Positions 34,576-47,600 of a stretch of 64,000 bases of DNA are shown piece by piece. Below the pieces are notes generated by a model. That model ran no database searches and was not told the origin of the DNA. It saw nothing but the letters and a program-made list of their open reading frames with translations. The stretch lies in assembly GCA_030765045.1 (NCBI GenBank), contig CM060962.1, forward strand, positions 260,749,147 to 260,813,146, written 5' to 3'. The stretch comes from Tenodera sinensis. Its lineage: Eukaryota > Arthropoda > Insecta > Mantodea > Mantidae. Every line of letters begins with the position of its first letter. The first letter of the stretch is position 1. A program made the position numbers and the translations under genes.

Positions 34576-35371
34576 GGCCCACCACCACCACCACCACCAC
34601 CATCACCATCACCACCGCCATCGTTGCAATCACCGCCATCCTTGCCATCATCACCATCGTTACCGTCACCACCATAACCATCACCAGTACCACCATCCTC
34701 ACCATCGCCACCATCCTCACTATCACCTCCACGTTATCATCACAATCATCAACATCGTTACCTTCACCACCATAACCATCACCAGTACCACCATTCTCAT
34801 TATCACCTCCACATTACCATCACCATCCCCACCATTACCATCGTTGCCATCACCAGTACCACCATCGTTACCATCACCACCATAACCATCACCACCACCA
34901 TTACCATAAACATCATCAGCATCATTAGCATCACCACCATAACCATCACCAATACCGCCATCCTTACCATCACCACCATCGTTAGCATCTCTACCATAAC
35001 CACCACCACCACCACCCCCACCACCACCACCACCACCACCACCGCCACCGCCACCGCCATTGTTGCAATCACCATCGTCACCATCGTTACATTCACAACC
35101 ATAACCACCACCAGGTCCTCCATTCTCACCATCACTACCATAACCATCACCGCCATCGTTAACATCACCACCGCCCTTGTCGAAACCACCATCGTTACCA
35201 TAGCCACCATCCTTGCCATCATCAGCACCACCATCCTCACCATTGCCACCATCGTTACCATCACACTCGTTACCATCATCACCATCACCGTTATAATCAT
35301 CTCTACCATAACCATCACCAGTACCACCATCGTTACCATCATCACCATCACCAGCACAAAGATCACCAACC
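34576..35371 (+). repeat. CCA/CAT triplet array (left arm)
   Basis: About 0.8 kb of (CCACCA)n and (CCATCA)n repeats; further arrays at 36066-36556 and 37321-37431. Mirrors at 46035-46835, 44868-45360 and 43985-44100. The long frames of Met/Val or Pro/His reported over these blocks are repeat translations. Confidence 0.95.
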
Positions 35372-35459
35372 CTTCCTATTATTATATAACCTAATCCATC
35401 CTCCCCTACTTATCTATTCTATCCTGTCATAATGTCTCTTGATCTTCCTCTTTGCAGAT

Positions 35460-37840
35460 ATAACCTTGGGCGTTTATCTGTTATTTGTAGAAGATTTCCA
35501 GCGATTTTAGGGTTTAGAAGGTATTCAGCCACTGCGACACGCTTATTGAAGAACCTCTTAGGCAATTTTGAGAATTATGTAGGTTATTTGTTAGATTTTC
35601 CAGAGGATTCATGCTATTTTGATGCTGTCTTAGGTCGTTTTAGAGATATTTTAGCTGCTTTTAAGCGGTTCTGAATGCTTTTGCAACATATTTAAGAACT
35701 TTTTAGGCAATTTTAGTATGGTTCCTCTGATAGATCTTTAGGACGCCTTTTAGTATATTCTTGCTGCTTTTACAGTATATTTAAGAACTTTTCAGGTAAT
35801 TTTGAGGATTATGTGGATTATTTGATCGATTTTCTAGAAGTTTCATGTTATTTGGAGGTTGTTTTAGACTGTTTAACAGATATTTTACTTGCTTTTAAGT
35901 ACTTTCAAGGGTAATAGGTGAATTTTGTTCACTGCTCAAGCATGCTATACATGCTAACTTCATTTTAAAGATTCTTTTGCATAGTTCAGTATGGTCAAAT
36001 GGCAACACGCCAGACATCGCTTACATTCCTTCTAAGACTATCATGACCTAACCTAACATAACCAACCATCATCGCCACCAACGCCACCTATACTTCAACA
36101 CCATAACCTTGCCACCACCACCACCACCTCCACTACCAACACCACCAACACAGCCATTACCACAACCACCACCACTACAAGTGTCATTACTACCATCATA
36201 CACCTTCACTACCAACGCAGCCATGACCACACCCACCATCATCATCACCACACCAACCAACGCCACCTATTCTGCAACACCACCACCACCACCAATAACA
36301 ATAACACAGACATTACCACACCCACCTCTTCACTATCAACGTAGCCAAAACCACACCCATCCATCATCACCACACCAACCAACGCCACCTATTCTGAAAC
36401 ACCACCACCACCACCACCACCACTACCACCACTACCACCACCGCCACTACCACCACCACCACCACCACCAACATGAACACCTCCAGCAGCAGCGCCACCA
36501 TAACCTGGACGACTACAACCATCGCAGCACCCCCACCTCCGTCACCACCACCACCATTTAAGAACCTTTCAGGCAATTTTGAGAATTATGTAGGTTAGTT
36601 ATTAGATTTTCCAGAGGTTTCATGCTATCTTGATGCTGTCTAAGGTCGTTTTACACATATTTTAGCTGCTTTTAAGCTGTTCAGCATGCTTTTGCAACAT
36701 ATTTAAGAATTTTCTAGCCAATTTTATTATGGTTCCTCTGCTAGATATTTTAGACAGTTTTAGTATATTCTTGCTGCTTTTTACAGTATATGTAAGAGCT
36801 TTTCAGGCAATTTTGAGGATAATATAGATAATTTGATAGATTTTCCAGAGGTTTCATGGTATTTCAAGTGTTGTTGGACGTATCTATCAGTTTAAGGATC
36901 GGTTCAGACATTTTAGAGGCATTTTAAGCACTATGCGGGGATTTTAAACTTTTACACCGACATTTTGGACAGTCTTCAGGATACTTTGAAACACCTTTAT
37001 AGGCGTTAAACGCTTTTAATGGTGTTTTTTTTAACACTAACTCAAACATCGGATCCTTCGCAGGAATCTCAGGGTTTTCAGGGTATCTCAGGCTTGTGAC
37101 AGGCATGTTTCACCAGTTTAAAGATCTTTTAAGACGCTGAAGCAGGTATTTTTGACGCTGCTAGAATTATTTTTAGCTGATTTAAGTACATTTCACCAAG
37201 TTTTCTTCATTAATTCCTTTTGTTTTTACAGTAGTCGAGGTACAGTCCAACCTAACCATTCATTTATTGCATTTCTTGCACTTATTATTTCGACTACATT
37301 TCACTACTAACCTAACCCAGCAACAATCGTATCATCATCACCATCACCGTTATAATCATCTCTACCATAACCATCACCAGTACCACCATCGTTACCATCA
37401 TCACCATCACCAGCACAAAGTCACCAACCCTTCCTATTATTATATAACCTAATCCATCCTCCCCTACTTGTCTATTCCATCCTGCCATAAGGATTTCCCT
37501 CTTTGCGGATATAACCTCGGGGTATTTATTCGTTGCTTGTAAAGGATTTCCAACGAATTTAGGATTTAGAAGATATTCAGACTCACCAGCATGCATGTTT
37601 TCAGGATTTTTTAAATCTTTTCGGAGCATTCTATTGCTATTTTAAGTGTTTTAAGACACTTTTCGGGATATTGAGAACGCTTTTGCACCAGTTGTAAGTA
37701 CATTTTTTGAAACGTTTCACTCCAATTTCAATGCTATTTTGGTCCGTCCGATAGATCTTTTAGTCACTTTTAGTATATTCCTGGAACTTTTGCAACATAT
37801 TCAAGAACTTTTCAGGCAATTTCGAGAATTATTTAGACGC
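35460..37840 (+). repeat. Degenerate TTTTAGG/TTTTCAGG-rich modules (left arm)
   Basis: Blocks sharing GGCAATTTTGAG(A/G)AT, GCAACATATT(T/C)AAGAA and TTAGTATATTC recur at about 35565-35830, 36565-36850 and 37745-37835, separated by triplet arrays. Mirrored in 43560-45940. No gene seen. Confidence 0.7.
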
Positions 37841-38199
37841 ATCTAACACAACCAACCATCTCCAACGGGAGTGCCACCACATCCTGCGACACCATAAACA
37901 TCATCACCACTATCACCAATCCCCACCATCCGCCATCACCATCTCCACCACCATCGCTATCATCACAATAAGATCCATGTAACATAAACATAAGAATTAT
38001 AAAGAAAAGGGACGAACAATACCTATAACCAACAGCATAAGCATTACAGATATGTTCTACCGATTGCTATACTTTATAAATAACAACATAAACAGTAAAG
38101 TACATGATTTTCTTTTTCGCTTTCGCCGGCTTTTTCCGATTTATGTGAGAGTTCTAATGACCTAGTTATCGACGGCCCCTTAAACCATACTATGTAAAC

Positions 38200-38960
38200 G
38201 CTTAAAAAAACCAAATTTCTGCTATATTTCATCAAACCTTCCTGTTTTTATGACTTTTTCTCGTCTTTTACGTACTTTGAAACGAATTCAATAGGAAAAT
38301 TGAGACGCGAAACGGCGGTTATCTATCTTTAAGTAACATTACTTTTATCAATATCAAATGACTCACGATAATTCAAGATCACGATTGCAGCGACTCATAG
38401 CGGCTTCAATCAGTATTAAAACGTATATTCTGCTTATATGGGGGTAAATTATATATTTGTCATCAACTATCCGTATTTTTATTACTTTTCTCCGTTTTTA
38501 CGTACTTTGAAACGAATCCGGCACAGAATTAAGACGCGAAACGGCGGCTATGTATCTTTAAGTAACATTTCTTTTATCGATTTCGGATGACAGTAATGGA
38601 ACCATCTAAACAATATTTAAACGCTTAAAAAAACCATATTTCTGCTATATTTCATCAAACCTTCCTATTTTTATGACTTTTTCTCGTCTTTTACGCACTT
38701 TGAAACGAATCCAACAGAAAAATTAAGACGTGAAACGGCGGTTATGTATCTTTAAGTAACATTTCTTTTATCGATATCGGATGACAGTAATGGAACCATC
38801 TAAACATTATTTAAACGCTTAAAGAAACAAATACCCCGTATTTTTATAATTCTTTCTCCATTTTTATTCACTTTAAGACGAATCAAGCGTCAAATTAAAA
38901 CATGAAAAGATGATTATGTTTCTAAGTACCATCATTTCAACAACAAAGACATTAATTTTA
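38200..38960 (+). repeat. Four tandem units of about 200 bp (left arm)
   Basis: Units begin near 38200, 38430, 38623 and 38815 and share TTTTTATGACTTTTTCTCG-like and AAACGGCGG, TTTAAGTAACAT landmarks. Mirrored at about 42440-43205. Confidence 0.8.
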
Positions 38961-39369
38961 ACTATCACCACGAAATAAACCTATTTGCACGCGTCTTAAC
39001 ACGCTAACATACTATATGTTACAATCTATCAACTGAACCTCTTTTAAACGTGTCCCAACAGGTAAAATCGTCACCATGTCATTAGTTGAGAAACTCTAGC
39101 CTCAAACACAGGTGTAAACCTCTCTAAAAACATATCCCATCAGGTAAAAGTATCACATTGTCCTCACATTAACGGAAAAAACCTTAGCCTCACGCAGAGG
39201 CGTCGATTTATAACATTAGTGGAGAAATTGTAGCCTCGAAGAGTCCCGGCGACGTGCTGTCTACAAAAAAACAAGTTCAGACAGGAAAAATTACAAATAC
39301 TCATTCTTTCGTGTTTCGGAAAAACCCTAAAGATGTTATCGGATTGTACCATTAGTAAGATGCTTTTAG

Positions 39370-39620
39370 CTGAAATATAAAATAAAATCTCTTCATCTTG
39401 TTCTGGTTCTTCTTCTTCTTCTTCTTCTTCTTCTTCTTCTTCTTCTTCTTCTAGTCTCATTCTCCTTCATGCTAACAGGGAATATACGCGAACTGAAGGT
39501 TATTAGCTGAAATATAAAATAAAATCTCTTCTTCTTGTTCTGGTTCTTCTTCTTCTTCTTCTTGTTCTTGTTCTTCATATATTCTCATTCTCCTTCATGC
39601 TAACAGGGAATATACGCGTA
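39370..39620 (+). repeat. Duplicated block with (TTC)n (left arm)
   Basis: A block of about 135 bp occurs twice: (TTC)n, then TCTCATTCTCCTTCATGCT and AACAGGGAATATACGCG. Mirrored at 41805-42050 with a longer (AAG)n tract. Confidence 0.85.
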
Positions 39621-39839
39621 ATTTTGACGTTATTACCTTAAATATTAAAATAAAATAACAGCATTCTCCGTCAATTATATCTAAACCGACTTTTTCCGTA
39701 TTATGCAAGATTTAAGCTTCTAGAATCAACACGAGGCAATGTTTCTCTCAATAACAGCATTTTATAATTGATTTTGTAAGTAATAACACCAATTTAAACT
39801 TTATTACAGATCTCTAAGACCCTAGTTTGCAAAGTATTT

Positions 39840-40480
39840 AAATGGACCCTTAGAGATTCGAACTAGACCCCACAGTACAAAAGCTACCATTTTTATCAAT
39901 AATTCAAGAGCAGATATTTAGCTGAAGTGTTTAACTTTTTATTTCATCACGCTAACTTTATTGATTCGCGAATAAATCGACTTTGAAGTAATTGCCCCGT
40001 CCCGGTAATCGAACTATGAGTCGTAGGGATAAAATTGTCTAGTATATCATTTTATATGCCAAGTTAGCCTAATTTGTCTTTGCATTACTATTCCAAGTGT
40101 AAAAATAGCGATATAGAGCAAATTTCAATAATTCTCCACAAGATAGGGATCGAACCTACGATACGTTAACTCTAGCATGTTATAAAATAATCGTCGTTAA
40201 CAAGTATTATCATATAAAGTTTATTTCAGTCTTCCAACACAAGCGGTTCTCGAAATAATTAAATTTACCAAATCAGGATTGGAACCCAAGACTCCAGGAT
40301 CCCGAGCATACCACAGAGGAAAGCTTATAACAATACCAATTTAATAAAATTTATTCGAAGATTTTATCACTAATAGTTTAGGAGTTATTCCAATAATAAT
40401 TCATAATTTGCACGGGGATCGAACGCTAGGCCACCGACAATCTTCAAAATTAGACCAAGGATGCGTCGTTTTATTATAAG
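39840..40480 (-). ncRNA. Five tRNA-like modules, left of the axis
   Basis: Mirror image of the array at 40930-41600, therefore reading on the minus strand. Each has a box-B/T-loop-like GTTCGA core (near 39848, 40000, 40141, 40271 and 40410). See the right-hand array for detail. Confidence 0.4.
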
Positions 40481-40686
40481 ATAATTACCGTTTACCACAT
40501 TTCGATATCTCATTTAGTTTAGGAGAAATCAGGCATCAATGAGTAGAGTATATATGGGGCGTTTTAAAAACAATTAGCGGCATCCCTTTGAGTGATTTGA
40601 AAATATTGTGCGCAACACAACATTTTAAAACCAGTCAAAGGAGCCGCCACTAATTGGATGACAATGACGGTAATTGGTAATTAACC

Positions 40687-40716
40687 TGTCAACATTTGTC
40701 AACCCTTGTCAACCCT
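40687..40716 (+). repeat. Three iteron-like 10-bp repeats
   Basis: TGTCAACATT, TGTCAACCCT, TGTCAACCCT without spacing. The element midpoint falls inside. Confidence 0.9.
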
Positions 40717-40754
40717 TATCGATGGTAATCTGACAGATGATGAGGGTCGACCCA

Positions 40755-40775
40755 TTGTCGGCTTTTCACCGACAA
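40755..40775. other. Hairpin in the centre
   Basis: TTGTCGG, loop CTTTTCA, CCGACAA: a perfect 7-bp stem. Immediately left is the palindrome GGGTCGACCC. Confidence 0.8.
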
Positions 40776-40929
40776 AGACAATCGAGTGTGAAAACACGTG
40801 TAATCCAATTAGCCCCCATTGTTAACCAATTAGCGGCATCCCTTTGAGTGGTTTTAAAATCCCCATACATACTCTACTCATTGATGCCTGATTTCTCCTA
40901 AACTAAATGAGATATCGAAATGTGGTAAA

Positions 40930-41600
40930 CGGTAATTATCTTATAATAAAACGACGCATCCTTGGTCTAATTTTGAAGATTGTCGGTGGCCTAGCGTTCG
41001 ATCCCCGTGCAAATTATGAATTATTATTGGAATAACTCCTAAACTATTAGTGATAAAATCTTCGAATAAATTTTATTAAATTGGTATTGTTATAAGCTTT
41101 CCTCTGTGGTATGCTCGGGATCCTGGAGTCTTGGGTTCCAATCCTGATTTGGTAAATTTAATTATTTCGAGAACCGCTTGTGTTGGAAGACTGAAATAAA
41201 CTTTATATGATAATACTTGTTAAGGACGATTATTTTATAACATGCTAGAGTTAACGTATCGTAGGTTCGATCCCTATCTTGTGGAGAATTATTGAAATTT
41301 GCTCTATATCGCTATTTTTACACTTGGAATAGTAATGCAAAGACAAATTAGGCTAACTTGGCATATAAAATGATATACTAGACAATTTTATCCCTACGAC
41401 TCATAGTTCGATTACCGGGACGGGGCAATTACTTCAAAGTCGATTTATTCGCGAATCAATAAAGTTAGCGTGATGAAATAAAAAGTTAAACACTTCAGCT
41501 AAATATCTGCTCTTGAATTATTGATAAAAATGGTAGCTTTTGTACTGTGGGGTCTAGTTCGAATCTCTAAGGGTCCATTTAAATACTTTGCAAACTAGGG
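40930..41600 (+). ncRNA. Five tRNA-like modules, right of the axis
   Basis: Box-B-like motifs CGTTCGATCCC (40995), GGTTCCAATCC (41134), GGTTCGATCCC (41264), AGTTCGATTAC (41405) and AGTTCGAATCT (41556) recur every 130-151 bp. Module 1 has a good box-A match, TGGTCTAATTTT, at 40963, 32 bp upstream. Module 3 forms a five-pair T-stem (GTAGG with CCTAT, one of them a G-T pair). None gives a full cloverleaf by eye, so these are tRNA-like or degenerate tRNA-derived units and not ordinary tRNA genes. Confidence 0.4.
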
Positions 41601-44600
41601 TCTTAGAGATCTGTAATAAAGTTTAAATTGGTGCTATTACTTACAAAATCAATTATAAAATGCTGTTATTGAGAGAAACATTGCCTCGTGTTGATTCTAG
41701 AAGCTTAAATCTTGCATAACACGGAAAAAGTCGGTTTAGATATAATTGACGGAGAATGCTGTTATTTTATTTTAATATTTAAGGTAATAACGTCAAAATT
41801 ACGCGTATATTCCCTGTTAGCATGAAGGAGAATGAGAATATATGAAGAACAAGAACAAGAAGAAGAAGAAGAAGAACCAGAACAAGAAGAAGAGATTTTA
41901 TTTTATATTTCAGCTAATAACCTTCAGTTCGCGTATATTCCCTGTTAGCATGAAGGAGAATGAGACTAGAAGAAGAAGAAGAAGAAGAAGAAGAAGAAGA
42001 AGAAGAAGAAGAAGAAGAACCAGAACAAGATGAAGAGATTTTATTTTATATTTCAGCTAAAAGCATCTTACTAATGGTACAATCCGATAACATCTTTAGG
42101 GTTTTTCCGAAACACGAAAGAATGAGTATTTGTAATTTTTCCTGTCTGAACTTGTTTTTTTGTAGACAGCACGTCGCCGGGACTCTTCGAGGCTACAATT
42201 TCTCCACTAATGTTATAAATCGACGCCTCTGCGTGAGGCTAAGGTTTTTTCCGTTAATGTGAGGAGAATGTGATACTTTTACCTGATGGGATATGTTTTT
42301 AGAGAGGTTTACACCTGTGTTTGAGGCTAGAGTTTCTCAACTAATGACATGGTGACGATTTTACCTGTTGGGACACGTTTAAAAGAGGTTCAGTTGATAG
42401 ATTGTAACATATAGTATGTTAGCGTGTTAAGACGCGTGCAAATAGGTTTATTTCGTGGTGATAGTTAAAATTAATGTCTTTGTTGTTGAAATGATGGTAC
42501 TTAGAAACATAATCATCTTTTCATGTTTTAATTTGACGCTTGATTCGTCTTAAAGTGAATAAAAATGGAGAAAGAATTATAAAAATACGGGGTATTTGTT
42601 TCTTTAAGCGTTTAAATAATGTTTAGATGGTTCCATTACTGTCATCCGATATCGATAAAAGAAATGTTACTTAAAGATACATAACCGCCGTTTCACGTCT
42701 TAATTTTTCTGTTGGATTCGTTTCAAAGTGCGTAAAAGACGAGAAAAAGTCATAAAAATAGGAAGGTTTGATGAAATATAGCAGAAATATGGTTTTTTTA
42801 AGCGTTTAAATATTGTTTAGATGGTTCCATTACTGTCATCCGAAATCGATAAAAGAAATGTTACTTAAAGATACATAGCCGCCGTTTCGCGTCTTAATTC
42901 TGTGCCGGATTCGTTTCAAAGTACGTAAAAACGGAGAAAAGTAATAAAAATACGGATAGTTGATGACAAATATATAATTTACCCCCATATAAGCAGAATA
43001 TACGTTTTAATACTGATTGAAGCCGCTATGAGTCGCTGCAATCGTGATCTTGAATTATCGTGAGTCATTTGATATTGATAAAAGTAATGTTACTTAAAGA
43101 TAGATAACCGCCGTTTCGCGTCTCAATTTTCCTATTGAATTCGTTTCAAAGTACGTAAAAGACGAGAAAAAGTCATAAAAATAGGAAGGTTTGATGAAAT
43201 ATAGCAGAAATTTGGTTTTTTTAAGCGTTTAGATAGTATGGTTTAAGGGGCCGTCGATAACTAGGTCATTAGAACTCTCACATAAATCGGAAAAAGCCGG
43301 CGAAAGCGAAAAAGAAAATCATGTACTTTACTGTTTATGTTGTTATTTATAAAGTATAGCAATCGGTAGAACATATCTGTAATGCTTATGCTGTTGGTTA
43401 TAGGTATTGTTCGTCCCTTTTCTTTATAATTCTTATGTTTATGTTACATGGATCTTATTGTGATGATAGCGATGGTGGTGGAGATGGTGATGGCGGATGG
43501 TGGGGATTGGTGATAGTGGTGATGATGTTTATGGTGTCGCAGGATGTGGTGGCACTCCCGTTGGAGATGGTTGGTTGTGTTAGATGCGTCTAAATAATTC
43601 TCGAAATTGCCTGAAAAGTTCTTGAATATGTTGCAAAAGTTCCAGGAATATACTAAAAGTGACTAAAAGATCTATCGGACGGACCAAAATAGCATTGAAA
43701 TTGGAGTGAAACGTTTCAAAAAATGTACTTACAACTGGTGCAAAAGCGTTCTCAATATCCCGAAAAGTGTCTTAAAACACTTAAAATAGCAATAGAATGC
43801 TCCGAAAAGATTTAAAAAATCCTGAAAACATGCATGCTGGTGAGTCTGAATATCTTCTAAATCCTAAATTCGTTGGAAATCCTTTACAAGCAACGAATAA
43901 ATACCCCGAGGTTATATCCGCAAAGAGGGAAATCCTTATGGCAGGATGGAATAGACAAGTAGGGGAGGATGGATTAGGTTATATAATAATAGGAAGGGTT
44001 GGTGATCTTTGTGCTGGTGATGGTGATGATGGTAACGATGGTGGTACTGGTGATGGTTATGGTAGAGATGATTATAACGGTGATGGTGATGATGATACGA
44101 TTGTTGCTGGGTTAGGTTAGTAGTGAAATGTAGTCGAAATAATAAGTGCAAGAAATGCAATAAATGAATGGTTAGGTTGGACTGTACCTCGACTACTGTA
44201 AAAACAAAAGGAATTAATGAAGAAAACTTGGTGAAATGTACTTAAATCAGCTAAAAATAATTCTAGCAGCGTCAAAAATACCTGCTTCAGCGTCTTAAAA
44301 GATCTTTAAACTGGTGAAACATGCCTGTCACAAGCCTGAGATACCCTGAAAACCCTGAGATTCCTGCGAAGGATCCGATGTTTGAGTTAGTGTTAAAAAA
44401 AACACCATTAAAAGCGTTTAACGCCTATAAAGGTGTTTCAAAGTATCCTGAAGACTGTCCAAAATGTCGGTGTAAAAGTTTAAAATCCCCGCATAGTGCT
44501 TAAAATGCCTCTAAAATGTCTGAACCGATCCTTAAACTGATAGATACGTCCAACAACACTTGAAATACCATGAAACCTCTGGAAAATCTATCAAATTATC

Positions 44601-47600
44601 TATATTATCCTCAAAATTGCCTGAAAAGCTCTTACATATACTGTAAAAAGCAGCAAGAATATACTAAAACTGTCTAAAATATCTAGCAGAGGAACCATAA
44701 TAAAATTGGCTAGAAAATTCTTAAATATGTTGCAAAAGCATGCTGAACAGCTTAAAAGCAGCTAAAATATGTGTAAAACGACCTTAGACAGCATCAAGAT
44801 AGCATGAAACCTCTGGAAAATCTAATAACTAACCTACATAATTCTCAAAATTGCCTGAAAGGTTCTTAAATGGTGGTGGTGGTGACGGAGGTGGGGGTGC
44901 TGCGATGGTTGTAGTCGTCCAGGTTATGGTGGCGCTGCTGCTGGAGGTGTTCATGTTGGTGGTGGTGGTGGTGGTGGTAGTGGCGGTGGTGGTAGTGGTG
45001 GTAGTGGTGGTGGTGGTGGTGGTGGTGTTTCAGAATAGGTGGCGTTGGTTGGTGTGGTGATGATGGATGGGTGTGGTTTTGGCTACGTTGATAGTGAAGA
45101 GGTGGGTGTGGTAATGTCTGTGTTATTGTTATTGGTGGTGGTGGTGGTGTTGCAGAATAGGTGGCGTTGGTTGGTGTGGTGATGATGATGGTGGGTGTGG
45201 TCATGGCTGCGTTGGTAGTGAAGGTGTATGATGGTAGTAATGACACTTGTAGTGGTGGTGGTTGTGGTAATGGCTGTGTTGGTGGTGTTGGTAGTGGAGG
45301 TGGTGGTGGTGGTGGCAAGGTTATGGTGTTGCAGTATAGGTGGCGTTGGTGGCGATGATGGTTGGTTATGTTAGGTTAGGTCATGATAGTCTTAGAAGGA
45401 ATGTAAGCGATGTCTGGCGTGTTGCCATTTGACCATACTGAACTATGCAAAAGAATCTTTAAAATGAAGTTAGCATGTATAGCATGCTTGAGCAGTGAAC
45501 AAAATTCACCTATTACCCTTGAAAGTACTTAAAAGCAAGTAAAATATCTGTTAAACAGTCTAAAACAACCTCCAAATAATATGAAACTTCTAGAAAATCG
45601 ATCAAATAATCCACATAATCCTCAAAATTACCTGAAAAGTTCTTAAATATACTGTAAAAGCAGCAAGAATATACTAAAAGGCGTCCTAAAGATCTATCAG
45701 AGGAACCATACTAAAATTGCCTAAAAAGTTCTTAAATATGTTGCAAAAGCATTCTGAACCGCTTAAAAGCAGCTAAAATATCTCTAAAACGACCTAAGAC
45801 AGCATCAAAATAGCATGAATCCTCTGGAAAATCTAACAAATAACCTACATAATTCTCAAAATTGCCTAAGAGGTTCTTCAATAAGCGTGTCGCAGTGGCT
45901 GAATACCTTCTAAACCCTAAAATCGCTGGAAATCTTCTACAAATAACAGATAAACGCCCAAGGTTATATCTGCAAAGAGGAAGATCAAGAGACATTATGA
46001 CAGGATAGAATAGATAAGTAGGGGAGGATGGATTAGGTTATATAATAATAGGAAGGGTTGGTGATCTTTGTGCTGGTGATGGTGATGATGGTAACGATGG
46101 TGGTACTGGTGATGGTTATGGTAGAGATGATTATAACGGTGATGGTGATGATGGTAACGAGTGTGATGGTAACGATGGTGGCAATGGTGAGGATGGTGGT
46201 GCTGATGATGGCAAGGATGGTGGCTATGGTAACGATGGTGGTTTCGACAAGGGCGGTGGTGATGTTAACGATGGCGGTGATGGTTATGGTAGTGATGGTG
46301 AGAATGGAGGACCTGGTGGTGGTTATGGTTGTGAATGTAACGATGGTGACGATGGTGATTGCAACAATGGCGGTGGCGGTGGCGGTGGTGGTGGTGGTGG
46401 TGGTGGTGGTGGTGGTTATGGTAGAGATGCTAACGATGGTGGTGATGGTAAGGATGGCGGTATTGGTGATGGTTATGGTGGTGATGCTAATGATGCTGAT
46501 GATGTTTATGGTAATGGTGGTGGTGATGGTTATGGTGGTGATGGTAACGATGGTGGTACTGGTGATGGCAACGATGGTAATGGTGGGGATGGTGATGGTA
46601 ATGTGGAGGTGATAATGAGAATGGTGGTACTGGTGATGGTTATGGTGGTGAAGGTAACGATGTTGATGATTGTGATGATAACGTGGAGGTGATAGTGAGG
46701 ATGGTGGCGATGGTGAGGATGGTGGTACTGGTGATGGTTATGGTGGTGACGGTAACGATGGTGATGATGGCAAGGATGGCGGTGATTGCAACGATGGCGG
46801 TGGTGATGGTGATGGTGGTGGTGGTGGTGGGCCAGGTTAGATTTGGATGGTCTTAGAACGAATGTAAGCAGCGTTTCACGTGTTACTGTTATAACTTATA
46901 ACATACAGAACTAATTAGGAGAATCGTTAAATGAAGTTGACATGTGTAGCATACTGGAGCAGTCTGCAAAGACGGATACAATAGCTATTTGAATAACAAG
47001 GTTACAACGTCTTCTAATGTTAGTTTACAAAAAGAGTTGGAGTGAGGAGAAAAAGAATCCTGTATAATGTTAACTAACGTTGAAGAAATGTCTGTAAAGA
47101 GGTTTGTGGTTAAGTTAGGTTAGGCTTAGAAAGACTGTAAGCAATTCTCTAGACGAGAACATCATGCATTTACAAAAGGATGGAATTTGATCATGAAAGC
47201 ATAACAAATCGCTAAAAAAGGTTCCATATACCCCATTAAAACATTAAAACATACTAACGACGTGAAAACATAGAAAATACATGGTAAACCATAAAAAATT
47301 CGTAAAAAAACCTCCAGAATACCGTAAAAACGGGTAAAATATCTACTAAACTCCCAAATAGCATTAACGTTTCGCAAAAGGATGGAAAATACTTAGGGTT
47401 CGCATGTCCGAGGGTCTAATACCTTCAGAGTATCTATCTAAAGTTACTGAAAAAAAAAAAAAAAATCTGCAAACGAATGCGGGATGTCTGAGCCTGAAAC
47501 GGTATGGTGCAAAGGTTAGAAAAGGTTATAGAAGAATAGAATGCTTGAGTACAATGGGAATCATATAGGTTAGGATAGGTTAGCTTAGGTTAGGCTAGGC

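Larger units (their letters stand above)
32104..40569 (+). repeat. Left arm of the palindrome
   Basis: Matches the reverse complement of 40850-49295 almost perfectly. Differences I can see: a 12-bp length difference in the triplet array (about 35020), a 2-bp indel at about 37416, a 6-bp difference in (TTC)n at about 39410, and single bases at about 36092, 39157, 39709, 39790 and 40191. Confidence 0.93.
40570..40860. other. Unique centre of the palindrome (origin-like)
   Basis: The only part without a mirror partner. It holds a 34-bp unit (CAATTAGCGGCATCCCTTTG then AGTG...TTTTAAAAT) in direct orientation at 40571-40604 and 40827-40860 and inverted at about 40621-40658; three tandem 10-bp repeats (TGTCAACATT, TGTCAACCCT, TGTCAACCCT) at 40687-40716, at the midpoint of the element (40699.5); a perfect 10-bp palindrome GGGTCGACCC at 40744-40753; and a hairpin with 7-bp stem at 40755-40775. 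Direct iterated repeats with palindromes recall replication origins or protein loading sites. Function is inference. Confidence 0.6.

Noticed and set aside
34803..35369. 188-codon Met/Val-rich frame and similar frames in both arms (46058-46612, 36109-36561, 44866-45318)
   Set aside because: They are translations of CCA/CAT triplet repeats; the composition is two or three residues repeated and shifts with repeat length.
33594..36060. CRISPR-like array
   Set aside because: Units of about 945 bp and simple repeats without short constant repeats and unique spacers; arthropod context.
36924..37106. 60-codon frame MPVTSLRYPENPEIPAK and its twin at 44321-44503
   Set aside because: Found identically in both arms only because the arms are identical; it lies in degenerate repeat modules and has no recognised domain.
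39164..39460. 98-codon frame with poly-Glu and its twin at 41960-42262
   Set aside because: Runs over (TTC)n repeats; the non-repeat part shows no known domain. I cannot fully exclude a short peptide, since the frame is kept in both arms, but near-identity of the arms explains this.
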